Of a stretch of DNA of 64,000 nucleotides, positions 44,005-52,859 are shown piece after piece. The notes under the pieces are model-generated. The model was not told the origin of the DNA. It did not search any database and was given only the letters and a program-made list of their open reading frames with translations. The stretch lies in the NCBI GenBank assembly GCA_017311315.1, contig CM029664.1, forward strand, positions 43,282,640-43,346,639, written 5' to 3'. Numbering within the stretch: the stretch's first letter is position 1; the number at the start of each line of letters is the position of its first letter. The stretch comes from Dendrocalamus latiflorus. Lineage: Eukaryota > Streptophyta > Magnoliopsida > Poales > Poaceae. Made by a program: the position numbers and the translations under genes.

Positions 44005-45088
44005 ACACTTTAATCTCGAGTACATGTATACGTCAACCTTGCCGTGTTGTGTTTTATTCTACCCCAAGAGTTCCGTACCACTTTGTTCTTGTTTTATTCG
44101 TTCATGCTCCGAAGCTCTGTATACCCTGCTTTTTTCCAAAAGGACAGCAAAATTCTGAGGTCGGAGGCAAGGCAATACAATTATACAACGCCATCCGCTA
44201 GGACACTGCAACGTGTCGCACTCCACCAAGAACAGAACGCCAGGCTTCTCAACCGCGAGAGGAAACGCAGCCGCCAACTCACCAACGAATAGCACAGGTG
44301 GCAAAGCACGGGAGTTTTTACTGGAGAGAGCTCGTACCATTGAATCTTTGCAGATGAGTTTGGATCTATCCTGTATCTTGTGCAAAATTAGTAGAGCTGG
44401 GAATGATTTGATTGACGAGAGGGGATCATCGCCTCGCTGGCAGAGGCCAGGGGGATGCTTATCACCAAGACGTGGCTGGAATGGTTTTTCGCTTTGATCA
44501 TGCTGTATTATGGAGTTTGGGGTCTGGGATCTCTGATTGACGTCTTCAGAGCAGGCAAATCACATCGTGGTAAATAAGGAAGGCTGCCGCCGCCGTAGAA
44601 ATATGGAGTGAGCCGGTGCACGAATTAACTTCAAACTGACATATGTGCAGCCCACCGAGCTGCCGTGTCCTCGCCATGCAGCGGCTTGCCAGCAAGATGA
44701 ATCTCGTGCCGGATACGTCTTCTGCTCCGTCAGTTCTTTCACGCCACGCGCGTGGCTGCATGACCGGTGAATTCCATTAGACTGTGATTTTGATTTTTAA
44801 TTTATAATTTATAAATTCTAGTTATTTATAAGAAATGATATACAGAAAAAATAGCTATATATATAATTTTGATCGATATATAATTTACCAATAAATTATA
44901 TTTTTTAAAAATATATTATTTAAAAGCTAATTATGTAGCAGCAAATGATAAATCAATAACAAATCCAAGAAAAACCCAACTGGCATCTATGCGTTTGGCT
45001 TGCATGCGGTAGCGCTGGCACGCGCGGATAAATTTTGAACCGGCGCTGCAGGTTGACTTCGCATTTATTCCTTGGCGAGGGTCAGGTG
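44005..45088. other. unassigned sequence between LTR elements
   Basis: 44040-44760 has no recognisable coding. 44770-44990 is very AT-rich and MITE-like without defined ends. Just left of Copia-B, the minus strand shows a stop followed by AATAAA (about 45064-45070), relevant to the possible exon at 52744-52850. Confidence 0.35.
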
Positions 45089-45093
45089 CTTAC

Positions 45094-45246
45094 TGTTAAT
45101 ATTTGAGACAAATGTTTGCAATGGAACTAAAATCATTCACTTCACTTTATTCTGAAGGTTTGTACAAATATTTATAAGAGATGAAAAGGTGTCTGTATGG
45201 AACAGACACCTGTACAACATTGGGCAGTTTGTAACTGATGTTAATA
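45094..45246 (-). repeat. 3' LTR of Copia-B
   Basis: 153 bp, bordered on the internal side by the polypurine tract. Only one base (GATGAAAAGG versus GATAAAAAGG) differs from the 5' LTR. It contains the short inverted pair GTGTCTG / CAGACAC. Confidence 0.93.
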
Positions 45247-45256
45247 CTCCCCCTTG
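45247..45256 (-). promoter_or_regulatory. polypurine tract of Copia-B
   Basis: Read on the minus strand as CAAGGGGGAG directly before the LTR. This is the usual plus-strand priming site. The same tract is found in Copia-A. Confidence 0.8.
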
Positions 45257-45653
45257 ACCAATGTATCTTCACATGATCATCTTGATTCATCATCTTGAAA
45301 TAAAACTCCTCCAAAACCCTGTAGGAAAAATATGAGGAGATATATTTGATAGATATGTTGTTAAAAACTCCTTTAAACCCTATGGGAAAATAAGGAGAAA
45401 TTGATACAACATATAATGAGTATTGTCTCATTGTAAACTCATATGAGAAAAACCTTTGCAGGAGAAAACTCATAGATAGTTTAGAGGACAATATATGTCA
45501 TTGATATCTCCTAAAAGACCTCGATGGGAAAAATAGGAAATACGACATATGCTTCTGCTAATATTGTCTCATTAAAAACTTTATATGAGAAACCTTGTGA
45601 GTAAAACTCATACAAAGAAAAGAGTACAATATGATGCTTTGACAGAGTAACAT

Positions 45654-48600
45654 TTAGGAGATTTCTCCCCCTGAATCTTGCAAATCTCGAAGTCGTCGCA
45701 TACCAATTCCTTGAACACATTTCTGGAACGAGGAAGCTGGTAAGGACTTAGTAAACAAATCAGCGAGGTTATCACATGATTTGGTTTGCAAGATGTTTAT
45801 TTCACCCATTTGTTTTAACTCATGGGGGTAAAACAACTTAGGAGAAATGTGCTTGGTTATGTTGCTCTTGATGTAGCCTGTCTCCATCTGTGTAACACAA
45901 GCAGAATTATCTTCATAGATAATAGTTGGTGAATTGATGGCACCAATGCCACACGATTGTTGTATGTGGTTAATCACTCTGCGAAGCCAAACACATTCGC
46001 GTGATGTCTCATATAGTGCAATTATTTCAGAGTGATTTGTTGAGGTAGCCACCAGAGTCTGTTTTGTAGACTTCCATGAAATGGCTGTTCCTCCGTGTAA
46101 GAACACAAAACCTGTCTGGGATCGGCCATTATGGGGATCAGATAAATAGCCGGCATCAGTGTATCCAATCATATTAGGATCTGGGTTCCTTTGGAAAAAT
46201 AATCCAAGATCTCTTGTACCATTAACATATCTGAGGATATGTTTTACTCCCGTCCAATGCCGTTTGGTAGGAGCAGCGCTATGTCGAGCTAGCAAGTTCA
46301 CTGCAAATGCAATATCAGGCCTGGTGCAATTTGCAAGATACATAAGCGCTCCAATGACACTGAGATAAGGATAATGAGGTCCCAGAATCTCTTCTCCATC
46401 ATCCTGTGGTCTGAATTGATCAGTCTCCATTTCTAGAGATCGAACAACCATAGGAGTTTTGGATGGATGTGATTTGTTCATATTGAATTTCTCCAATATT
46501 TTCTGGATATATGCTGATTGATGCACTAAAATTCCAGTGGGAAGATGCTCAAGTTGTAAACCTAAGCAAAATTTGGTTTGGCCCAAATCTTTCATTTCAA
46601 ACTCCGTCTTTAGATGATTGCGTGCTTCATCAATATCTTGTGGGTTGCCGATGATATTTAAATCATCAACATATACTGATATGATGCAAAATCCCGTTTG
46701 GGACTTTTTGATGAAAACACATGGACAATCATCATTGTTAGTGTATCCCTTCTGCAAAAGGAACTCACTAAGTCGGTTATACCACATTCTTCCCGACTGC
46801 TTTAAGCCATAGAGTGACTTTTGAAGCTTTACACAATACATGTTGCGATTTGCATTTGGATCCGGTATAGAGATTCCATCAGGGATCTTCATATATATGT
46901 CCGAATCAAGTGACCCATATAGATATGCAGTCACTACGTCCATCAACTGCATAGATAGACGATTTTGAACAGCCAGAGATATAAGGTATCGGAATATTAT
47001 TCCACTCATAACTGGAGAATATGTTTCATTGAAATCAATGCCGGGTCTCTGCGTGAACCCTTGTGCTACAAGCCTCGCTTTATGTCTCACCACCTCATTG
47101 TTCTCATTCCGTTTCCGGACGAAAACCCATTTGAATCCCACAGGAAAGATTCCTCGAGGTGTAGGTATTGCATGAGTGAATACCTCTCTTTTAGTGAGCG
47201 AGGTTATCTCTGCTTGAATTGCATCTTTCCATTGATTCCAGTCCGAGCGCTTTCTGCACTCTGTCATGGTCTTAGGATCTGGATCATTTTGGATGATTTC
47301 TGCAATTGCTTCAGAGAAATAGATGTCGACAATTGTAGACTTTCTGTCATATGATTCTCCAGATTCAATATAGTTGATGGAAATTTCAAGCACCCCTTGT
47401 GATGTATCATTATTTCCCAAAATGATTGCATCAGGGTGATCCGATGTCCCAACATCAGTAATTGAGTGCACTGTTGATGTGGGATGTGAAGGTTGAACTT
47501 CCACAGGGTGTTTCTCAACGTAAGGTTGAATTACATTTACTGGGTTAGAAGATTTGTTCTTCCCTTTCCTTTGCTTGTTAGAAGCTGCATCTGTGGAAAT
47601 AGCCGTACTTCTCCCCCTCTTACTGGGGAGTTGAGTAGTTTTATTTGGTACCTCTACTCTTTCCGGCACATTTCTCGCAGGATTATAGGATTTTGTAACA
47701 CCCTTATAATCAGTAAATGCATCTGGCATGTTATTTGCAATGTGTTGCAAATTAATGATCTTCTGAACTTGGAGTTCAGTTTCAGAAGTACGTGGATCAG
47801 TGTTGGAGATGTCTATGGCATCCCAATTGATTTCCTGGCATTTTATGTGGTTTTCAATTCCTCCCCCTAATGCCGGGAAATGATCTTCATTGAAGATACA
47901 ATCAGCGTACCGGGCAGTGAATAGATCCCCTGTAAGGGGTTCCAGGTATTTAATGATCGACGGAGATTGATATCCCACATAGATCCCCAATTTCCTGTGT
48001 GGGCCCATAGATGTACGCTGCGGTGGAGAGATCGGTACGTATGTAGCGCAACCGAACTTCCGCAGATGGGAAATATTTGGTGTATTTCCACGTACTAGTT
48101 GCAACGGGGAGGTTGCATGGTATGCAGTTGGACGCAATTGAATCAAGTCAGCAGCGTGTAAGACTGCGTGACCCCAACATGATGTTGGTAGATGGCAATT
48201 CTGTAGTAAAGGTCTTGCAATAAGTTTCACTCTCTTAATGAGAGATTCTGCCAACCCATTTTGAGTATGAACATATGGGACCGAGTGCTGAACTTGAATT
48301 CCTAAAGCCATGCAATAATCATTGAAGGCACGTGAGGAAAATTCAGCAGCATTATCCATTCGGATTGATCGGATTTGATGTTCAGGATATTGTGCTTTAA
48401 GTTTGATAACTTGTGCAACAAGTTTAGCAAATGCATGGTTCCGTGTGGAAAGTAGACACACATGGGACCATCGTGTAGATGCATCTATTAGAACCATGAA
48501 ATACCTGAACGGCCCAGACAATGGTTGAATGGGTCCACATATGTCACCTTGAATGCGTTCAAGGAACTTTAGAGGTTCGGCATGAATTTTGAGGTAAGAG

Positions 48601-49187
48601 GGCCTCAAAATTAATTTCCCAGTGGCACATGCGGTGCACATAAAATCTGAGGATTGGGGAAATTTTGCATCACTTAAAGTGTGACCAACAGAATTATTTA
48701 TAATTTTCCTCATCATCCCTATTCCAGGATGGCCAAGGCGATCATGCCAAGTTTGGAATGCGTTAACATTCTGGAAAATTACTTTGTAAGCAACATGTGG
48801 TACGGGGTTGATGTATGTGTAGTACAATCCAGACGGGAGTGAGGGAAACTTTTCAAGTGTTTCTTTTCCATATCCGTGATCTTTTGTTATGAGAAGAAAC
48901 TCCTCATTGTTGTCCTCATGAGTTTCAACATGAAACCCATTCTTACGGATATCTCTATAACTCAATAGGGTACGAGTTGAATCGGGATACAAGAGTGCAT
49001 CCTCAATTGTTATCGATGTACCCATAGGGAGCATAATAGTGGCCCGACCGGTGCCAACTATTACAGCATCGCGCCCAGCGATTGTTAAAACATTTCCTTT
49101 GTTCTTTGTGAGAGTTTGGAAATATTTTATCTCCCTGAGTATAGAGTTAGTAGTACCGCTATCCACTAGGCACATTTCCTCATCCAT
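45654..49187 (-). CDS. pol polyprotein of Copia-B
   Basis: An uninterrupted 1177-residue frame. Protease: CLVDSGTTN with Asp-9. Pre-integrase zinc region: His-148, His-153, Cys-184, Cys-187. Integrase: Asp-215 (GDICGP), Asp-278 (RMDNAAEF), Glu-314 (NGLAESL), giving D,D-35-E. A variable linker follows. RT begins near FKWVFVRKRNENNEVV and has GLKQSGRMWYNRL and YVDD. RNase H has GYTDAGYLSDP, NHSEIIALYE and YEDNSACV, ending SGGEIS. It makes all enzymes needed for reverse transcription and integration in the particle. The ATG at 49187 lies only eight codons before the protease Asp, and gag stops 244 bp earlier, so pol has its own start or needs splicing, readthrough or reinitiation. Adjacent stop codons in the linker make simple -1/+1 frameshifting unlikely. 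Confidence 0.93.
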   Translation of the reverse strand: MDEEMCLVDSGTTNSILREIKYFQTLTKNKGNVLTIAGRDAVIVGTGRATIMLPMGTSITIEDALLYPDSTRTLLSYRDIRKNGFHVETHEDNNEEFLLITKDHGYGKETLEKFPSLPSGLYYTYINPVPHVAYKVIFQNVNAFQTWHDRLGHPGIGMMRKIINNSVGHTLSDAKFPQSSDFMCTACATGKLILRPSYLKIHAEPLKFLERIQGDICGPIQPLSGPFRYFMVLIDASTRWSHVCLLSTRNHAFAKLVAQVIKLKAQYPEHQIRSIRMDNAAEFSSRAFNDYCMALGIQVQHSVPYVHTQNGLAESLIKRVKLIARPLLQNCHLPTSCWGHAVLHAADLIQLRPTAYHATSPLQLVRGNTPNISHLRKFGCATYVPISPPQRTSMGPHRKLGIYVGYQSPSIIKYLEPLTGDLFTARYADCIFNEDHFPALGGGIENHIKCQEINWDAIDISNTDPRTSETELQVQKIINLQHIANNMPDAFTDYKGVTKSYNPARNVPERVEVPNKTTQLPSKRGRSTAISTDAASNKQRKGKNKSSNPVNVIQPYVEKHPVEVQPSHPTSTVHSITDVGTSDHPDAIILGNNDTSQGVLEISINYIESGESYDRKSTIVDIYFSEAIAEIIQNDPDPKTMTECRKRSDWNQWKDAIQAEITSLTKREVFTHAIPTPRGIFPVGFKWVFVRKRNENNEVVRHKARLVAQGFTQRPGIDFNETYSPVMSGIIFRYLISLAVQNRLSMQLMDVVTAYLYGSLDSDIYMKIPDGISIPDPNANRNMYCVKLQKSLYGLKQSGRMWYNRLSEFLLQKGYTNNDDCPCVFIKKSQTGFCIISVYVDDLNIIGNPQDIDEARNHLKTEFEMKDLGQTKFCLGLQLEHLPTGILVHQSAYIQKILEKFNMNKSHPSKTPMVVRSLEMETDQFRPQDDGEEILGPHYPYLSVIGALMYLANCTRPDIAFAVNLLARHSAAPTKRHWTGVKHILRYVNGTRDLGLFFQRNPDPNMIGYTDAGYLSDPHNGRSQTGFVFLHGGTAISWKSTKQTLVATSTNHSEIIALYETSRECVWLRRVINHIQQSCGIGAINSPTIIYEDNSACVTQMETGYIKSNITKHISPKLFYPHELKQMGEINILQTKSCDNLADLFTKSLPASSFQKCVQGIGMRRLRDLQDSGGEIS

Positions 49188-49430
49188 CAGATCGACTCCC
49201 GTACAATCTATACAAAATGGAGAATTGGATTATGTAATTCTCAACAAATATATATAGAATACATACAATATATATATATATATATAGGTATCAATTGTGC
49301 TTAATACAATTACAATACCCAGTGTGCTTAAATAAAATACGGACAACAACTAGCTTATGACAACATTCACAATTAAACGACATCCACATTTAAGGCATAA
49401 TTAAATAAGGTATCTCAATAGTGTAGGAGC
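49188..49430 (-). other. gag-pol linker of Copia-B with TA microsatellite
   Basis: Untranslated spacer between the gag stop and pol start, AT-rich, with an (AT)n run at about 49268-49288. Copia-A also has separate gag and pol frames. It could contain an intron, but I see no compelling donor and acceptor pair. Confidence 0.6.
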
Positions 49431-50534
49431 CTAATTAAAGTCTCCAAACGGATCGTTAGAAGTGAACTCCACGATCATGTTCTCCGTATCGTCAACGTTC
49501 CCATCAAGTGGAGGTAATGCCGTGGTGTTGCTTGTTCCCGCAGATGTAGGAGCGGAGTAGGAGCACCCAGGGGCATCTTTCTTAGTAATGTCAGGTTGGA
49601 GGAATGCGTCCATGTTGACATCAGGTTGGGAGTTGAAGTGTGCTTCAAATTGTCTACCTTGATTGGAACGTCCTTGATTGGAGCGTCCTCGTCCCACGGA
49701 ATTCAAGTACAAAGCCACCAAGTGCTTGGGAGTGCGACATTTCTCAGTTGGATGGTTGTAACAGCCACACTTGTTACAAGTGTTAGACTTGTTATTTTTC
49801 GACTTAGAAATATCCTTTCCCTTGTTAGCACCATGAGACTTACGCTGTCTCTTGCGCTTGTTCTTCCCTTTGAAGTTTCCAGGATTGCTAGATTTAGTAG
49901 CATTCCTGTGAGGTTTGTTCTGAGTGTTAGCATGTACTTCTGGCAAAGGCTTAGTGCCCAAAGGGCGCAGATTAGAGTTCCAAAGTAGGAGCTCATTATG
50001 CCTTTCTGCCTGAAGTAATGTTTTAATCAACTCAGAATAAACGGTGAAACCTCTTTGACGGTATTGTTGCTGAAGGATCATTTGTGCGGGGAGCATGGTA
50101 GACAATGTCTTCTCAATTTTCTCCGCATCAGATGGTTCCGTCTCGCAAAACTTCAGTTTAGAACTGATTTTATGAACAGCATGGTTGAACTCTCCCACAG
50201 ATTTAAAATCTTGTATGCGGAGGTGGTTCCACTCGTTGACAGCCTCCGGTAGGATGACTGCTTTCTGCTGTTCATACCGTGTTTGAAGAGCAAGCCACAG
50301 AGCGCGTGGGTCTTCTTCCATCAAATACTCAGTCTTGAGATCAGGATGGATGTGGTTCCTTATAATAAATAAGGCATTGTACTTGAGAGTCTCAGCCAAA
50401 GGAGCTTCACCCTCTTGGGGAGCTGCAATTGCCTGGTACATTCCGCGCAACGATAGACTCACTTTGAGATCCATCGCCCATGTGGGAAAGTTGTGACCGT
50501 CAAGAGCGAGAGCCTCAAACTCTTTAGCAGCCAT
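49431..50534 (-). CDS. gag of Copia-B
   Basis: 367 residues. The UBN2/copia-type gag domain spans about residues 15-175 (FPTWAMDLKVSLSLRG, EEDPRALWLALQTRYE, EFNHAVHKISSKL). A Lys/Arg/Asn-rich basic stretch (about 205-250) precedes a CCHC zinc knuckle, Cys-253 to Cys-266 (CNKCGCYNHPTEKC). The tail is Asn/Gln/Ser-rich and ends FGDFN. The product would form particles and bind element RNA. It ends with its own stop, separate from pol, which is unusual since most plant copia elements use one gag-pol frame. Nearly identical over its first 108 residues to Copia-A gag. Confidence 0.93.
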   Translation of the reverse strand: MAAKEFEALALDGHNFPTWAMDLKVSLSLRGMYQAIAAPQEGEAPLAETLKYNALFIIRNHIHPDLKTEYLMEEDPRALWLALQTRYEQQKAVILPEAVNEWNHLRIQDFKSVGEFNHAVHKISSKLKFCETEPSDAEKIEKTLSTMLPAQMILQQQYRQRGFTVYSELIKTLLQAERHNELLLWNSNLRPLGTKPLPEVHANTQNKPHRNATKSSNPGNFKGKNKRKRQRKSHGANKGKDISKSKNNKSNTCNKCGCYNHPTEKCRTPKHLVALYLNSVGRGRSNQGRSNQGRQFEAHFNSQPDVNMDAFLQPDITKKDAPGCSYSAPTSAGTSNTTALPPLDGNVDDTENMIVEFTSNDPFGDFN

Positions 50535-50711
50535 TGTGCCTACATATGTAGGGCCACAGATTTGTTAAAATCTTTGGCAATGTTAAATAAGCAATGCAAA
50601 ATGCAAGTAATCAAGGTAAACTTGAAATACATAAAGGGACTTTCTCCTATTGTGGAACAACATAGTTAATCACTAATGGTATTAACATTATTTAATTCAT
50701 TTTTCAACATT

Positions 50712-51030
50712 GAGTGCGCACTTTGAGGATGATAATCCCACAGTAGTATATTGATACTACCTTGTGTATGGCCAATGTGAAAAAGAATCATGGTAATCAC
50801 TTAGGTGTAGACCTTGTATAATTTATAATCAAATTGGGTACGCACGTTGAGGATTAAATCCCACAGTAGTACGATGGTACTACCTTGTGTATGGCCAATT
50901 TGAAAATAAATAAAGGTATTCACCCAAAAGTGTAGACCAAATTGATTAAAAACTTGATATTGGGTACGCACGTTGAGGAATAAATCCCGCAGTAGTACTA
51001 TGGTACTACCTTGTGTATGGCCAATATCAA
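50712..51030 (-). repeat. leader repeats of Copia-B, three units of about 126 bp
   Basis: Units start at 50712 (GAGTGCGCAC), 50836 and 50962 (GGGTACGCACG). Each ends with GTAGTAC...GTACTAC (near palindromic), then CTTGTGTATGGCCAAT. Copia-A has two such units, one with a perfect palindrome. As RNA each would fold into a hairpin. Confidence 0.85.
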
Positions 51031-51308
51031 AGTTAAGAAACTTTGTGTTATTCCAAAATGAGAAAAAAATCAACCTAAAGCATTTGCATAAAAAAAATTA
51101 GGTGGTTGAATGGTAAGCTAGAAAACAGAATATTTAAATTGCATAAAGATAGATAGCAATAATTAATGTATAATACATTGCATGAGAACATATAATACAA
51201 TGTTACATTAGGGGTCTTATTGCAAATATATACAATGGAAATTTATTTAACATAAAATGCTGCAATTACATGAAAACAGAGGGGGGAAATTGCAAATTTC
51301 CGGCAACC

Positions 51309-51435
51309 TGGGCTGCAGCCCAGTCGGCCTTTTGGCCCAAGCGGAATGGTGGAAGGATATTGGGCGAAAAGCCCAATTTGGAGCAGCCATATAAAAAGAA
51401 GGAGGTGGGGTGGTTAGGGTTTCCAACCCTAACCC
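51309..51435 (+). promoter_or_regulatory. promoter-like module inside the Copia-B leader, opposite strand
   Basis: On the + strand: TGGGCTGCAGCCCA (perfect palindrome, 51309-51322), TTGGGCGAAAAGCCCAA (51360), TATAAAAAG (51390-51398), TTAGGGTTT and AACCCTAA (to 51432). It matches Copia-A in motif order, and the TATA to telo-box distance is 35 versus 36 bp. It directs away from gag, toward the 5' LTR. Confidence 0.52.
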
Positions 51436-51439
51436 CCAA

Positions 51440-52300
51440 AGCCAGCCAGGCGCATGGCAGCCGCCGCCCCTGCCCCTAGGCGCTTCCACGCCGCCGGCCG
51501 CGCCGTGCTTCGGGCGCCTCTGCCTCCGGCGCCGCCGGCCCTCCGCGCCGCGCGCCATCTCCTTCGGCCGCCCTGCCGCGCCGCGCGCCGCCGCGCCGGG
51601 CTTGGGCTCCGCCGGCGTCGCCGAGCGCCACGTCGGGGCGGGCTGCGCCGCGCGCCTCCACGCCGTCGGTCGCGCCTCCATCTCGGGCCGCCGCGGGCTC
51701 CGCCTTCACCGGCTTCGGCCATGGGCACCTCACCTGCGGGCGCTGGCCATGGGCGCCGCCTCCGGCCTCGTCGGCCACGCCCATGGGGCCACTGCGTGCC
51801 GCCGGCCGCGCCATGTGGGCGCCGCCGGGCTCGCACGGGCTGGGTCGCGCCGCCGGCCATCGGGCGCCACAGGTGATGCAGGCGCTGCCGCGCCGCCACC
51901 GGGCTTCCGGGCGCCGCTGGCTGCGGTGGTCGTGCGTCGACCGTGTGTTGCGCCGCGCCTTCGGCCTCCACGCCGCCGGCCGCGCTGGCCGCCATGGGCT
52001 CGGGCGCAGCCGCGCCGAGCGTCGCTCTGCGGGCTCCGCCGCGCGGGGCGTGTGGGCGGCGCCGCCGGCTCCGTCCATGCCTCTTCGCCGCGCCTCCGCT
52101 GGCCGTGCCCCCGCGCCGCGTTGGCCCCCCTCCCCTCTGTTCTTGAGTCAAGTGGAGGAGAAGGCCTCTTCTGCAGAGGAGGCCGTACGGATGCGGAGTC
52201 CAGGGCGGCGGTTTGCCGCCTTGGAGGCGTGCGCCGGGCGCCGGTAAGGGCCATAGCGCGAAGTCCTCGCCGGTGGGAAGACGCCGTGCGCCTCCCATGG
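51440..52300. other. GC-rich island in the Copia-B leader
   Basis: CGCCG/GGCCGC-rich, open in nearly all frames on both strands, with no domain. One + strand frame starts MAAAAPAPRRFHAAGRA and is Arg/Ala-rich like an organelle presequence. The ATG is not conserved in Copia-A, so I do not call it a gene. A GGT trinucleotide run lies at 52350-52372. Confidence 0.65.
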
Positions 52301-52524
52301 ACGACGACGAGCCGGTACAGAACCATGGCCGGTGGCGATGACGGTGGTGGTCGCCGGTGGTGGTGGTGGTGGTGAAGACCCCGTATGGAGAGGAGCAAGG
52401 AGGGCGTGGAATGATTCGTGCAGGGAATCAACTAATGCCAAGATCTCCAAAAACAGTTGTTTATGGCTTGCACAAAGTGCCATTACCTTCTTGTTCCTTG
52501 TCTCTGTTGTATGTGCGCGGATGG

Positions 52525-52575
52525 GAATGGCAGAACTCAGTGAATGGCAGAACTCAGTGAATGGCAGAACTCAGT
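52525..52575 (-). repeat. three 17-bp repeats next to the primer-binding region
   Basis: GAATGGCAGAACTCAGT occurs at 52525, 52542 and 52559 in perfect tandem. It ends ten bases from the 5' LTR and so forms the very start of the internal region (minus strand CGTTATCAGCACTGAG...). Confidence 0.9.
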
Positions 52576-52585
52576 GCTGATAACG

Positions 52586-52738
52586 TGTTAATATTTGAGA
52601 CAAATGTTTGCAATGGAACTAAAATCATTCACTTCACTTTATTCTGAAGGTTTGTACAAATATTTATAAGAGATAAAAAGGTGTCTGTATGGAACAGACA
52701 CCTGTACAACATTGGGCAGTTTGTAACTGATGTTAATA
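52586..52738 (-). repeat. 5' LTR of Copia-B
   Basis: 153 bp, TGTTAATATTTGAGAC to GATGTTAATA on the + strand. Flanked outside by CTTAC. Confidence 0.93.
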
Positions 52739-52743
52739 CTTAC

Positions 52744-52850
52744 AAATTCTCGCTTCCCGTTCTTTTGGAGGTAGGCTGACACGATGTCTTGCTTCCTATT
52801 CATATTCTCTTGGAAATCTGGGATCAGGCCGGCGGTTATCTTGGTAAGCG
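52744..52850 (-). CDS. putative terminal exon of a gene interrupted by Copia-B
   Basis: On the minus strand an open frame reads ITAGLIPDFQENMNRKQD, then IVSAYLQKNGKREFV, with mixed polar composition unlike the surrounding repeats. If Copia-B and one CTTAC copy are removed it ends two codons later (S-T-stop), followed closely by AATAAA. A possible acceptor AG precedes it at about 52851. I do not recognise the protein and find no other exon with confidence. The opposite strand is also open here and has a donor-like TTG|GTAAGC, so the strand is not certain. Confidence 0.3.
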
Positions 52851-52859
52851 AAATACGTA

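Larger units (their letters stand above)
45094..52738 (-). mobile_element. Copia-B: intact Ty1/copia retrotransposon with TA...CA LTR ends
   Basis: LTRs of 153 bp (45094-45246, 52586-52738) differ at one base. A perfect 5-bp duplication CTTAC flanks the element (45089-45093, 52739-52743). Read in coding direction (minus), each LTR starts TATTAACA and ends TATTAACA, that is TA...CA instead of TG...CA. The order is 5' LTR, a 2-kb leader with GC island and repeats, gag, pol, polypurine tract and 3' LTR. Gag and pol are both uninterrupted, so it is a candidate autonomous and recently mobile element. Confidence 0.95.

Noticed and set aside
51410..52375. Presequence-like Arg/Ala-rich + strand frames in Copia-B
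   Set aside because: Composition effect of the GC island; ATG not conserved in Copia-A.
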